Source: Diplonema japonicum
Lineage: Eukaryota > Euglenozoa > Diplonemea > Diplonemida > Diplonemidae
Direction of reading: 5' to 3'
Assembly (NCBI GenBank): GCA_964019335.1
Contig: OZ025690.1
Span: 372,001-436,000 of the forward strand
DNA length: 64,000 nucleotides
Shown here: positions 31,471-42,288 of the stretch, in pieces
Layout of the letters: each line of letters starts with the position of its first letter
Numbering within the stretch: the stretch's first letter is position 1
Notes under the pieces: model-generated
Databases searched by the model: none
The model's input: only the letters and a program-made list of their open reading frames with translations
Told to the model about the DNA's origin: nothing
Program-made: the position numbers and the translations under genes

Positions 31471-31625
31471 ACCTTGACCCTAACCTTCTGCTCCTTGGCA
31501 CGACCAACAAGGTCCTTGCATGCTTTCTCAAGGGCCTGTACCTTCCTGGAGGAGAGGGTGATACGGATCTTCTGGGAGGTACCGGTGGCCTCCTGGGTGG
31601 GCTTCTTGACGGGGTAGGAAGACAT
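31174..31625 (-). CDS. RPS20: 40S ribosomal protein uS10 (RPS20), copy C
   Basis: Exons 31625-31473, 31429-31295 and 31245-31174, 119 residues. It differs from copies A and B at two residues ([10 protein letters not shown] instead of [10 protein letters not shown]). Intron 1 is 43 nt and has a long T-run on the plus strand, where A and B have an A-run, so the homopolymer lies on the opposite strand. Intron 2 (49 nt) is unrelated in sequence to that of A and B. Splice sites are at the same three positions. This is the more diverged member, separated from B by about 390 bp. Confidence 0.95.
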
Positions 31626-31864
31626 GTTTGATTCTTTTGCGAAGATGAGTGTTTTTGTTTTTTCAAAGGTGTTTTTGTTTAAGAAACAAGTATTGATGAG
31701 ATGTTAAATTTTGAAAAAATAAACAGTGGTGAACCTACCTGTGGGGGGGGGAAATAATGCAGGGAAGAAAAAGAAAAAAGAGCAAATAATAATAATAAAA
31801 CTAAAAAAAAAAGTGCTTGAAAAAAAATAAGTAAGAATCACCTTACTACAACCCCCCCCCCCCC

Positions 31865-31919
<55 letters not shown>
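31626..31919. repeat. Spacer with C-run and (CT)n microsatellite
   Basis: A C-run (about 31852-31875) passes directly into about 23 CT units (31876-31920). On the coding strand the (GA)n starts inside the stop codon of the next gene. The rest is A-rich and without a gene. Confidence 0.8.
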
Positions 31920-31924
<5 letters not shown>

Positions 31925-32123
31925 CCTCCCAAACTTCCTGCCGCTTCTTCTCGATTGCTTTTTCCCGCTTCACCACTCTCTCTGCTGGCGATAGCTTTTT
32001 GTTCTGATAATACTGATAGCCAACAATAGGAACCACACCGAAGGCAAAGCCAAAGACGAACACACGCATATTCATTTCAAACATCTCCCGCGCAGCGACT
32101 TTAAGTCGGTGTGCTGAATTCAT
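31920..32123 (-). CDS. Small single-pass membrane protein, 67 aa
   Basis: The ATG at 32123 opens 67 codons. A short amphipathic N-terminus is followed by one membrane span (about 18-40, VFVFGFAFGVVPIVGYQYY) and a highly charged C-terminal helix (LSPAERVVKREKAIEKKRQ). This plan is typical of small inner-mitochondrial-membrane assembly factors such as PET100, PET117 or COX20-like proteins, but no signature decides. The composition is far from that of the flanking homopolymers, and the plan is protein-like, so it is probably a real gene. The stop codon overlaps the GA microsatellite. Confidence 0.6.
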
Positions 32124-32140
32124 GGTTTTTCCACCCTTTC

Positions 32141-32185
<45 letters not shown>

Positions 32186-32448
32186 CGATGAAGGCCACCT
32201 CCAGGTTCAGAAAAAAAAAAAAAAAAAAAAACACAATGTTGAGTACGTGGGTGGGGGACAGAAGGATGAGACAAGGGGGGGGTAAGATGACAAGCGATAG
32301 TTGGAAAGAGAAAAAAAAAATAACAAAAAAAAAAAAAAGAAACAAATAAAAAAGAGAGACGGCTGAAGGGGGTGGGAGGAGGGAGGGGGAGCGAGAAGAA
32401 AAAGAAAAAGAAAAAAAAAACAAACAAACTTGAACATATAACCTCGTT

Positions 32449-32485
<37 letters not shown>

Positions 32486-32796
32486 CTCTCTCTTTTTTTT
32501 TTTTTATACTCCCTTCTTTTTTTTTCTTCTTTCTTATGTACAACAATAAAAAAAAGGGGGGAAAAAAAAACTGCAATACACTCCAGAATAAAAGAAAAAC
32601 AACAAATTCCTATTTTCTTTTTTTTTTTCTCTTTCCCCGTTGTATGTACAAGATCCCCCCCCTTTTTTTCTCCCATTTCACAAAAAAAAAGAGAAAAAAA
32701 AAGAAAGAAAAGAAAATAAAAGACTGCCCCAACTAAAGATCTATTAATTATACTCTCTCTCTCTCTCTTTTTTTTTTTCTTTTCCATCTCTCATTT
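32124..32796. other. Intergenic, homopolymers and CT repeats
   Basis: A and T runs of up to about 40 and a short CT repeat (32753-32767). The long frame across this region is poly-K/F and is not a gene. Confidence 0.65.
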
Positions 32797-35347
32797 CTAT
32801 AAAGTAATTTGTTTTCCATGTGTACTAAACTGCTCGAAGGGGTCCTCCTGATAGCTACTGCTCTCCTCTTCTTCTTCTTCTTCCTCGTCGTCCCCACGTT
32901 CCTGTGACTCTTCTTCAACTTCTTCAAGGGACATAGATTCTTCTTCTTCTTCTTCTGGTTTTTCTTTTTCTACTTGTTCCTGGGTTGTGAGGCTCAGTCT
33001 TCTCCCTGAAGGGGTCCGTGAGGCCTCCCTAGGGCGTAGCGTCTCATGTGGAGAACCACTGCGGAGCACAGTCTCAGCTGCGAGATTAGCCTTCTCAAGA
33101 AGCTTGTCCTGGCTGGCAAACATAGCCCGGAGGTCATCCATGACATCTGTGCTCCTGCCCCATTCAGCTGATGGCGACTGTGATGCTACTCTACGTGGGG
33201 ATACGTTGGCCTTTGGTTTTTTTTTTTTTTTTTTTTTTTCTTTTTTTTCCTTCCCTGCATACCGGTGACGACTTGCTGGGCGATGTGATCTCGCATATAG
33301 GTGCCAACGGTGCCTCGGAGGGCGGCTTGCCATCGTCGGCTTCCGCTTCCTCTTCCACCGTCCCGCTTTCGTTTGTTTCTTGCGGTGTCTACGGGGGTAT
33401 TTTTTTTTTTGTTTTTTTTTTTGTTTTTTTTTGTTTTGTTTTTTGCTTTACCTTTAGCGTCTTCAACTTGTGGATTTGGTTCTTGTACGACTTGATCTGC
33501 CCAGCCTCAGGGGTGAAGACCAGCCCGCGTACCTTAACCTGCGGTGGGTGTGTGCCCATTGCTGAGGTCGATACGATGCCCACCTCGCCAGGCAGCAGCG
33601 TTACGCCTCCCCGCAGCTTGATGGTGGCTGTGGTCTGGACTGCCCTGCCCGCACGGTACAGCTGCTCGTCCCAGACATGCCGGGTGGTCGGGGTGTGGTT
33701 GGGATGTGGCGAAGGCACCTGTGTGCATGCCCTGGGTGGGGAGTGCATGGACTCCCAGTCTCCACTGTTCGCAAGACGCCGCACCCTGTCGGACTCGCGT
33801 ACCTTGACAGGCTCGCGCACTCGTTCAGGCTCACGGACCCTGTCAGGCTCGCGCACTCTTTCAGGCTCACGCACTCTGTCAGGCTCACGCACTCTGTCAG
33901 GCTCACGTGCTCTGTCAGACTCGCGTACCCGCCGTTCCTGGCTGTACATCCTTCGCACTTCATCCAGCTTTGCCTCAGCCCTCACCCTTGCCCGCTCCTC
34001 CTCCACTAGCTGGTTGAGCAGCTTGTCCGTGTTCAGCCACTCTTGAGGCTGCACGTTCGTGCCCTCCAACAACAGCTCCTTTACCCGCCTCAGTTTATCC
34101 ATGCGATGCATGTCAGCCCCCGTGGCCCCGTAGTCCAGCGCCACCCTGTCGTTCATGGTGACTGCCTCCAGTAGCTCCGACAGCTGGCAGATGATGACGT
34201 CCTTAGCAGTGTCATCTGAGGAGGAGGCGGGGCCGCGCAGCCGCGAAGTCTCGGAGGTAGTAGTAGAGGTGTTGGTAGGCGAAGCGGACACGGGCGGCGT
34301 AATCGTGTCGAGCTGCTGGCTTGCCTTGCTGAGCGCCTCCTTGACCTCTTGCATGGCGACGGGGTCCAGCATGCTCCGATCCAACGCCAGTTGCGCCCGT
34401 CTGACTTGGTCCCTTGCGAAGCTCACGGTCTGGTCCACGCCAGAGGTGGCGTCTGAGGACAAGGACGCCTCGCGGCTTGCAGGGTTGCTTGGGAAGTGCG
34501 AGGCGACGGTGGAGACGGATGTCGCGGTGCTCAGCCGCAGGACGGCAGCGTTGCGCTCGTTAGACGGACTCTGCTGCCCGACAGTGCTCAGCGTGCGACG
34601 AAACTTGTTGCTTTGGTTAGCTGACAGGCTGCTGCTGGGGGCTGGGCTGCTGGTGTTGCGCGGAGTCACAACACACCCGCGTGGAGTGGCGGGGGCGGGG
34701 ACGGGATTGAACTTCACCGTCGACTGGTACTTCTGCTTCCCGTTGGTTGCTGTGGTGGTTGTGGTTGCGGGGGGTCCTGACGGAGCAGGCTCAGTGGGAG
34801 GCTTCTTCCGCCGCGCGGATGGGGGCTGCGAGGGGGTCCCCTCGACACGTTTCCGGTGCAAAGCAGTGAGAGGCAGAACACTGACACGCGTCGGCGGGAC
34901 TGGAGACTTGGACACCCGTTTTGCCTTCGCCCGTGGCGTGGCCACGGCGGCGGCAGTAGTAGAGGTAGGTGTGGCAGCGGCTGACAACGACCATATCTTG
35001 TCCCCAGACCGAGGGTCCATGGCTGGCTCGAACAACGGTACGCCATCTATCTCCATAGGCATATAGTACCCGTTAGACAGCTTCAACCAGTTTTCGCACA
35101 CCAGCACCGTAGTGACAATGCACCCCTTTGCGGGCCCTGCAGGCTTGGCCCTGTCGCTCAGACTGGTGCTGTTTCGCAGCGCAACTCCATTTGGTGCGAC
35201 AACCCTGAACGTCTTTAGCTCCCCCCAAGGGTCGCGCTTCCTTACAATCGGGTTTGGACTCACCGACCGTGCCAAAGGCGTCACATGCCCTCGTGTTGCG
35301 GGCCGTGCGCTGACGCTCCGCCACTCCGCAGTTCGTTTCGTGGTCAT
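32797..35347 (-). CDS. SH3b-like / coiled-coil / hexapeptide-repeat protein, 811 aa, 3 exons
   Basis: Exons 35347-33452, 33388-33263 and 33210-32797 join in phase 0 at both sites (donors GTAAAG and GTATGC, acceptors TAG and AAG) and give 811 residues. About residues 40-110 (TFRVVAPNGVALRNSTSLSD, then NWLKLSNGYYMPM) look like a small SH3b-type beta-barrel. Residues about 115-350 are Ser/Thr/Pro-rich. About 375-470 are helical with coiled-coil character. A perfect tandem of about nine RVREPD-type hexapeptides follows (DNA 18-bp units, about 33785-33945). A second beta-rich segment (TIKLRGGVTLLPGEVGIVST) lies near 590. The C-terminus is very acidic (poly-E). The function is unknown; the build suggests a cytoskeletal or signalling scaffold. 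Confidence 0.75.
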
Positions 35348-35739
35348 TGGAGGTGATGGGGTTGTTTTGTAAAAAAAGGGTAAAAAAGAAAAAGATTATG
35401 ATACGAGGGATGAATGAATATGTGGGGGGGAAAAAGAAGAAGAAGGGGGGTTGCTTTTTCTTTTTTTTTTTTTGGTGTGTGTGTGCCAGCAACGCCCTCC
35501 CCCTCCTTTATTTTCTTTCTCTTAAGAAATGGGGGAAGGAAGAAACAAAAGAAACCCTCCGGTTCCCCTCCCCTGCTCCCCTCCCCACGCCCCCCCTCCT
35601 CTCTCCCTCCCTCCCTCCCTCCCTCCCTCCCTCCTATAGGGGTGTTGTTTGAGGTAACAGAATATTTCTTTAAAAAAAGTAAATAAATAAATGAAAAGAC
35701 GTGTAACAATGGAAGAAGCAAAAAAAAAAAAAAAATCCA
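35348..35739. other. Intergenic with (CCCT)n microsatellite
   Basis: Homopolymers plus about eight CCCT units (35603-35634). No gene is seen. Confidence 0.6.
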
Positions 35740-35952
35740 TTACATCCCCCTTCCTGGCACGGGCATACAGCTTCCGGTTCTCCTTTTCCACGAGCAGAAA
35801 TCGTTGTAATTGAGCACCAAGGGTTTTTTGTCGATTTTCATAATGCATTTTCCGTTCGCCCGCTCCGCAGCAGAGCGCCGCGCGACGCACGCCCCATGGC
35901 TGGGTTTACACTTCGAGTGCAGACACGCTGGGGGTTCATGAGCGGGGTCCAT
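35740..35952 (-). CDS. Possible small Cys-rich protein, 70 aa (uncertain)
   Basis: ATG at 35952; 70 codons with Cys at CLHSKCKPSHGACVARRSA and later GKC, SWKRR and GSC. The composition is clearly non-homopolymeric and G+C-rich, so the island is probably genic. The second half reads at least as well in another frame (ENRQKTLGAQLQRFLLVEKENRKL), which suggests an unrecognised intron or a different gene model. CHCH-type small mitochondrial proteins have comparable Cys spacing, but the pattern is not exact. Confidence 0.35.
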   Translation of the reverse strand: MDPAHEPPACLHSKCKPSHGACVARRSAAERANGKCIMKIDKKPLVLNYNDFCSWKRRTGSCMPVPGRGM

Positions 35953-35986
35953 TTCTTTTTTTTCTTTTCCCTTTCTTTCTCCCCTC

Positions 35987-36022
<36 letters not shown>

Positions 36023-36088
36023 CCTTCCCCTTACGGTTAATCAAATAATAATAAAAAAATAAAATAAAAAAATTAAAAAAAAAAACTC

Positions 36089-37075
36089 TTACGACCGCTT
36101 TTCAACCTTCCTGTACAGTTCCAGCAAGAACTCAGGGACACGCAACTTCGCTAAGTGAAGCTGCTCCAACAACTCCTTCGCATCCGGCTCGCTTCCCGCC
36201 TCCACGAAGATCTCCATCAGGGGTTTGTACAAATGCGTCGAGACCAGCGACCCCTCTAAAAGCGCCTTGTGGAAAAGAACCCTTGTGAACATTACAACAT
36301 CCTCTGTGCTCTCATCTGAGAGACAAGCCCGGACACAACTGAGCGCAGAAAAAACAATAGGGGGTGTCAGGGTCACCCCCAAAGAGGCACAGTCAGTGAG
36401 AACCCGACGGAGCTCAGGCACGCTTCCTGAATTTTTGATGATAACCGACATGAAACCGTCGTCGATCATCCCAATATGCCCCCTATGCGCCATGAGGTCA
36501 AGAACATCTGCTTGTTGCGATGGGGCACGATGCCGAAGTGCTGAGGTGTATGTAGAAATGGTCGGCTCGATGCCCCTAGCCTCTAGTTCATGGAGGGTTT
36601 CGATAGGTTCGCACCATTCTTGAAGAAGATATGCGTCATAGAGTATACGGTTGGTGGGTTTGAAGTTTTTGAACACCCGCTTTGCGGTGGCAGGGTCGTG
36701 TTTCAGAGATGTTAATAGTGTTTTGTAGAAGATGTCGTCCGGGGTAATGCCGGTTTTTTTCATCACGGTGAGCACCGAAATTGCCTCGGAAGAGGTTTCG
36801 GCGAGTTGTAAAGCCCCTGTGAAGGTTGCGATGTCTGGGCGGATGCTCCTCTCGTGCATTTCTCCTAGGATTTGTCTGGCCCACCTTTTTCGGCGAAACT
36901 TCGCAAAGCAAGCAAGCATTGTGTTGTAGCTCTTCAACCCCATTGTCTTATGGTTGTCCCTCGCCGTTTCCCAAAGCTTTGCGAACACGGTGTTCAGTTT
37001 CCGCTGCGGTACGTTCCTCGCGCCTATCCCCCGCGCGATGTTTGCGAGTAAAATCGCCGTCTTGTGGTCATTCAT
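36089..37075 (-). CDS. Pentatricopeptide repeat (PPR) protein, 328 aa
   Basis: ATG at 37075 follows an A-run. PPR-like units: LKSYNTMLACFAKFRRKRWARQI, IRPDIATFTGALQLAE, ITPDDIFYKTLLTSL, IEPTISTYTSALRH, spaced about 35 residues apart. At least six units cover the protein; no extra catalytic domain (DYW, SMR) is present. It likely binds organelle RNA. The N-terminus (MNDHKTAILLANIARGIGARN) could be a mitochondrial targeting helix (inference). It shares the AKPA/FRRK-type first-unit context with the PPR gene at 5.1 kb but is only distantly similar. A mobile element begins about 30 bp upstream of its start and may affect its promoter. Confidence 0.82.
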   Translation of the reverse strand: MNDHKTAILLANIARGIGARNVPQRKLNTVFAKLWETARDNHKTMGLKSYNTMLACFAKFRRKRWARQILGEMHERSIRPDIATFTGALQLAETSSEAISVLTVMKKTGITPDDIFYKTLLTSLKHDPATAKRVFKNFKPTNRILYDAYLLQEWCEPIETLHELEARGIEPTISTYTSALRHRAPSQQADVLDLMAHRGHIGMIDDGFMSVIIKNSGSVPELRRVLTDCASLGVTLTPPIVFSALSCVRACLSDESTEDVVMFTRVLFHKALLEGSLVSTHLYKPLMEIFVEAGSEPDAKELLEQLHLAKLRVPEFLLELYRKVEKRS

Positions 37076-37106
37076 TTTTTTTTTTTGTTCCCCCTTTTTT
37101 TTTTCT

Positions 37107-37680
37107 TTATTTCACTCTTCGTCATTTTCTTCACTCACTAGGGGCCTCATTATTTAACGCGAAATGGCCATTATTTAACGCGAAATCGCCATTATTTAAC
37201 TAGTTAAATAATGAGATTTTGCAGTTAAATAATGGCCCTTCAGAGTGAAATAATGGCCCTTCAGAGTGGAAAAATGAGTCTCGCCGTGGAAAAAAATGCA
37301 CCCAACCCCTTGAAAAATCTTTTTGGGGTGGGGGTATTTTGACTATTTTTGGCCATCTGAGGCCATTCCAGCCCTTAAAAGTGGGAATAAGTGCCTTACT
37401 TCCCCTTTAAATGCCACGGCGAAATAGCAACCCCATATTACCTTAGGAAACTCCCTAAAAAGGCTGACCTGCGTGAAAAAAAACAGCAGTGAAAGCAGTG
37501 AAGAGTGAGTGACTCAAATGACGAAGAGTGAAATAAAACGACTTACTTGCCGCCAAATGAGCCATTATTTAACTCTCGTTACCGGTTTTTTTGCACGAGG
37601 GTCCGCAGGGCCCTCGTGCAAAAAATTCGGGAACTCGAGTTAAATAATGACTCATAATTTGTTGGCAATAAATAGTTATT
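37107..37680. mobile_element. Hairpin-ended non-autonomous element, copy 2 (574 bp)
   Basis: The start TTATTTCACTCTTC and next 40 bp align with the 681-bp elements (…CACT-GGGGCC-CATTA…). The end GGCAATAAATAGTTATT matches theirs (GGCAGTAAATAGCTATT). The word ATTATTTAACGCGAAAT recurs in both orientations in the first 150 bp. Before the end is a long stem: CATTATTTAACTC with GAGTTAAATAATG, enclosing TTTTTTGCACGAGGG with CCCTCGTGCAAAAAA. There is no coding capacity. It is joined directly to the next element, sharing TT at the junction. Confidence 0.7.
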
Positions 37681-38359
37681 ATTTCACTCTTCAGAAATTA
37701 CTTCACGCACTGGGGGGCCCATTACTTCACGCTAAATTTCATTACTTCACGGTGAAATAATGGCCTGTTTTCCGTGAAATAATAGGGGGTTTCCGGTAAA
37801 TAATATGCCTCAGTAGGCCAATTTTTGCCTCGGTTCGGTTCCCAGTGGGGCTACTTTTTCCTCTCAGTTTGCTAATTTCCCCCAGGCTCAGCTCAATTGG
37901 CCAACTTTTGCCTCGGCTCAGTTCCAAGTTGGACTACTTTTTCCTCCCAATTTGCCCACTTTTGGCTTGGCCTTGTTCCCAGTTTCTGGGGTAACTCTTC
38001 TGTGGGTAAGGGTAACTTAGTCAGCTTACCCAAGCTCCCCAAAAGACTTCAAAATACCGAAGGAGCAGAAAAAAAGGAGCCAGCGGCCGCGCTAGGTATG
38101 GGAAGGCCTGATTAGAGATGGTGACAGTGGCAATGCCAGCGACAGCGGCAGCTCTTAGTCAACAAAAGGAGGAAAAACAACTTGTATTGTAACCTTTGTA
38201 ACCCCTCTCTTGTTGTACCCCTTGTCACCCTGTTGTGCCCCTCGTGGTGAAGTAATTTCAGAGTGTCGTGAAATAAAACCACTTACCTACCGCCAAGTAA
38301 TGCTTTACCGACCTCGAGGTAACGGTAAAGTCATTACTTGTTGGCAGTAAATAGCTATT
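37679..38359. mobile_element. Hairpin-ended non-autonomous element, copy 3 (681 bp, identical twin of 58854-59534)
   Basis: The start is TTATTTCACTCTTCAG and the end AAATAGCTATT. Both small open frames inside are identical to those in 58854-59534 with a constant offset of 21175, so I see no insertion or deletion. It has no terminal inverted repeats. A subterminal stem pairs GCCAAGTAATG with CATTACTTGTTGGC and TTTACCG with CGGTAAA around an ACCTCGAGGT palindrome. The interior holds two ~80-bp tandem repeats (about 37817-37970; GGCCAA...TTTTGCCTCGG...CTACTTTTTCCTC). No enzyme is encoded. Confidence 0.8.
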
Positions 38360-39115
38360 CTTTTCATTACATCGAAGAATGAGAAAATAATAACAAAAAA
38401 AAGAGCGTGCAAAACGTGCCAAAAAAAAAAAAAAAAAAAAAAAAAAAGTTCACGTTCATTTTTTTTTTTTTTTTTTTTCCTTTTACATGGGGGATGCACA
38501 AGAGGAGAGGTGTCCTCTATTTTTTTGAAGAAAAAAAAAATCCCGATGATGGGGGGGAAGGGGAAGGAGGCCTTAAACAGTTACATTTTGTTCCCTTGTC
38601 CAAACTGGGAAATAAAAGCAAAGGGCGGGAGCGGAGGGGAGGGGGGGGAGTGTTACATGGGCCCGGAGGTGAGGGGGGAACAAAAAATAAAAGAAAAAAA
38701 AGGGAGAATGAAAAAAAAAAAAAAAAAAGAAACTGAGAAATGATGGTTTACCCACCTTAAGATTATACGTTACATCATATTAGTTTTTTTTTTCTTGAAA
38801 AAATCAAAGCAAAAAAAAAAAAAAAAAAAAAAATCACTATGATAGGAACGAAGTGGTTAGCAACGGCCCGCCACACAAAAAAAAAGGAAGGAGAAATGAA
38901 ACAAAATCCCAATTTCATTACGTATCTCGGGGTATATTTCTTTTTTCTCAGCTTTCATGTCTTCTTTTTTTTTTTTTTTTTAAAACTATGTGCGTTACAA
39001 AAAAAAAAAAGTAAATTCTGAAAAAAAAAAAAAAAAAAACCTTCGCGATCATCCCCCAAAAAAAACTTCTTTCTTTTTTTTTTCTTTTGGTACACTTTTT
39101 TTTTTCCTTTCCTTT

Positions 39116-39155
<40 letters not shown>

Positions 39156-39199
39156 AAAAAAAAAACCACACTCCCCCCACACAATTTTGTCTAATCTTT
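38360..39199. other. Intergenic, homopolymers, one short dispersed repeat
   Basis: Mostly A and T runs. A copy of the short dispersed repeat is at 38834-38871. No gene is seen. Confidence 0.6.
38834..38871. repeat. Short dispersed repeat SR, copy 1
   Basis: About 38 bp beginning TCACTATGATAGGAACG and ending GGTTAGCAACGGCCCGC, preceded by an A-run. Near-identical copies are at 42351-42389 and 60834-60870, with diverged ones at 11733-11768 and 29291-29323. The centre GAAGTGGTTAGCA looks like a tRNA A-box region. Confidence 0.75.
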
Positions 39200-40703
39200 T
39201 CACATAACCTCAATGTTCGCCGGGACAAACCAATAGCACACTGCAGCCATCTACGAAAAAAAAAAAAATTTTTTTTTGTAAAAAAAAAAAAAAAAAAAAA
39301 ACCCATACCGTGTAAGTAGCACAAAGGAAAAGACCGGTAATCCACGTCCCATATTCAACATTAATAACAGTGTTGACAACAAGAACAGCGACGAGAATAA
39401 GCACGGTGCAGAAAGGGTGGAAATTGAGATCAAGGGCACCAGGCTTGCCGTTGATAGGCGGGGGATTCTCCCCGTTCAAACCCCAAGAGATAACAACGAG
39501 CAAGGGGATCACGAACGTAGCAATTTGAATGGACGACCCAACTGCTACCCCAATGGCAACGTCCATCTTACCCCTAAACGCCATAATAATGGCTGACGCA
39601 TGTTCACACACATTACCCACAATGGGAAGTAAGATGACAGCAATAAATGCCCGGGAAATCCCGGAGGACTTAGCGAAGGGTTCCAAGGCACCCACTACAA
39701 TATCGGACTCTATGGATATTAGAACGGTACACACGGCCAACGCGGTCACCGCGAACGAAACGGTGAACAACGGGTCTTCTTCCTCGTCATCGCTCTCGTT
39801 CTCGACAAGCTTCATCGCCTCCTCATCAACAACTTTTCTTAAAACCGGCTTCTCATCACCCTCTTCAAAATGCTCCTTGTTCACCGCTTGATAATATAAA
39901 AAGATACAGTAACAAACCACCATTATAATCGACAGGCACCGAGAAACCAATAAAACAGTATGTTCACCGTCTTGCTGTTTGTAAAATGGTAACGAAGAAT
40001 TGATAGTGGGAAGGTGTGCCAAGGCGGTAGGGATGATCAACGCGAAAACGGCAAGAAGTAGCAACGATGAGTAAATCGACACACCGGTTCTGTTGAAACG
40101 GAAGTCTTTTCTGTCGTAACCTGCTGCAAGGAACGCCGATCCGAGGACAAGAAGCATGTTCCCCAGAATAGAACCCAACATCGACGCTTTAATAATGTCA
40201 AAAAGGTTCAATCTGATCGCTGCAATACATATAATCACTTCAGTTGCATTCCCAAACGTTACGTTTAACAGTGCACCCCACGTGTCGCCGAGGGAGCATG
40301 CGAGATCGTCAGTCAGATCGCCGAGAATTGCTGCGAGTGGGATTAAGGCTGTGAAGCCTAAGAAAAAGTTCCAGCCTGGGCTGTCGAAGAAAATATAGAC
40401 GGGGAAAGACAGCAGCATTGCGAGTAGAAGTGTGTTTAAAAGTCGGATTCCTTCAGATGAATCGCCGAAAACTAGGGTTTTAGTCTGCTGCCACCATGTT
40501 TCTTCTCTGCTTGTCTCCATGATCTTCCTAGCGGACTCGGTGGCGGCTCCGCCACCACCCCCACTTCTTAAATGTTTCCCGCTGTTTGTTCCGTAATGCA
40601 CGAACGAGCTCTTCGGCAACCCTAATGTGCTGCTGTGCCGCCGTTTTAAAGGTGGAGGGTGGGTAGTCCCACCTGACCCACCATTGGTTCCATAGTTTGT
40701 CAT
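39200..40703 (-). CDS. CAX-family Ca2+/H+ exchanger, 481 aa
   Basis: Exon 1 is 40703-39309 and exon 2 is 39250-39200, with a 58-nt intron (GTATGG donor, TCGTAG acceptor) of A and T runs. Splicing replaces a poly-F/K tail by the short end MAAVCYWFVPANIEVM. The protein has a soluble N-terminus of about 85 residues and about 11 membrane spans. The two CAX signature repeats are present: GNATEVIICIAAIRL with GSILGNMLLVLGSAF, and GNVCEHASAIIMAF with VAVGSSIQIATFVIPLLV. An acidic loop (DEEAMKLVENESDDEEEDP) lies between the halves, as in other CAX proteins. It should export or sequester Ca2+ (perhaps Mn2+) into a vacuole or acidocalcisome in exchange for protons. Confidence 0.93.
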
Positions 40704-41466
40704 TTTTTTTTAAAAACTTTTTTTCCCCCCCTCCCTTTCCCCTCTTTGAAATTTTTTTTAGAATATAAGCGAGATTTTTTTTTAAAAAAAAAAAAAAAAA
40801 GAAGAAGTAAATAAAAAGTATTAAAAAAAATTGTAACATCCCCCACCTTTTTTTTTTTTTTTTTTGTCATTTTCCACAGAGAGAGTGAGATGGTGAATGA
40901 AAGGGGGAAATAAAAACTTAGATGAAAAATCTTTATTTTTATTTTAAACGGGAGAGGGGCGGTAAATGGTCAAAAGGCCACGGGTGGAAGTAGGGCGGTA
41001 ATGGCGAAGAAATATACTAAACTTCTAAAAATAGAAGATCAATATTTTAATTTGTTTAAGAAAAAAACGTGATCATTTCTGGGAAACTTTCCGGTTCCCC
41101 CCCCCCCCCCCCCCCCCTGAAACAACATTTCACTAATTCACGGACGTTAGTTGTTTCTTTTTCTTCTTCTTCTTTCTTCCCCTCCTCATCTTTTCGAAGT
41201 CAATGCAAAAAAAAAAAAAAAAAAGAGGAAGGGGAAGAAAAATAGAAAGAAAGAGGGGAGAGAAAAAAAAAAGTTTTGGCGGTATTTTGTTGTTGTTGTT
41301 GTTGTTTGCAAAAAGGTTAAAGTGGGTCTCGATTAACAATTTCACTTAATAATTTTTCTTCATTTTTTTTTTTTTTTGACCACCTTAGTCATCTCGGGAA
41401 CAGCCCATTTGGAGTGAGCTTCTAAACCAGCTGCCTGCGTCTGTTGAAGCTAAACATGCCCGTGGC

Positions 41467-41503
<37 letters not shown>

Positions 41504-42246
41504 GGAAAGAAAAAAAAGTACAAGAAACTAGGCACTCACCTCAGCTCGAGGGGCCTAGCTCTCCCTGATTAAAAAAACTTTTTTTTTTTTTTTTCCTGTG
41601 CCAGTTAACAAATTTTATAGCCTGTCGACCATGAGTTGTGTGTTTAAAAAAAAAAAAAATTGTATAGCGGGAGGAATTTCTTTTGATCTTGATTTTTTTT
41701 TTTTGAGGTTAACTTTCTACAAATCCCTTCCCTTTTTCGAGAAGGGAGGGAAGGAGAGGGGAGGGGAGGGGGAGATTGGAGATCCATTGCCCACGCACTC
41801 GATTTAACCATTGCATGAGAAATGAATAGGGTGGGAGGGGAGGGGGGTTTTTTTTTTCTCCCTTCCGAGCACCCTAAAGGGCCTGGTGGGAAAATCTATC
41901 TTTTTTTTTGACGATCTGAGCATGTGTCAGAAAAATCTTCGTTGGCAGAAAGGATTTTGTCGCCTTTTCGTGTGTAGGTGTAAAGAAAAAAAAAAGTATA
42001 AAAAAGAAAGAGGGGGGGGGGGGGGGGGAGTTTGAATAGGAAAACATATCTCAAAGAAATGAAAAAAAAGTGAATTACACAGCTTCTTAAAAAATAGAAA
42101 GAAAGAAAAAAAAAAGTGAATCGCATTCCAAAAGAAAAAAAATTATACTTCACCGAAATAAGGAAGAAGAAAACAAAGAAAACAGGCCCGGAGAAGAGGG
42201 GAAGGGGGGGGAATCCCTGCCCCTGATCAAAGCGTCGTTAGAATTC

Positions 42247-42288
<42 letters not shown>

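Noticed and set aside
32101-32787. Long open frames of poly-F/poly-K on both strands here and in many intergenic regions
   Set aside because: They arise from A/T runs; no domain, and composition equals the background.
35348-35739. Telomere-like (CCCT)n
   Set aside because: Unit is CCCT without A; a short microsatellite only, no telomeric TTAGGG variants nearby.
37820-37850. Second tRNA B-box-like word (GGTTCGGTTCC) in the 681-bp element
   Set aside because: No pairing arm and no A-box at the right distance; part of the internal tandem repeat.
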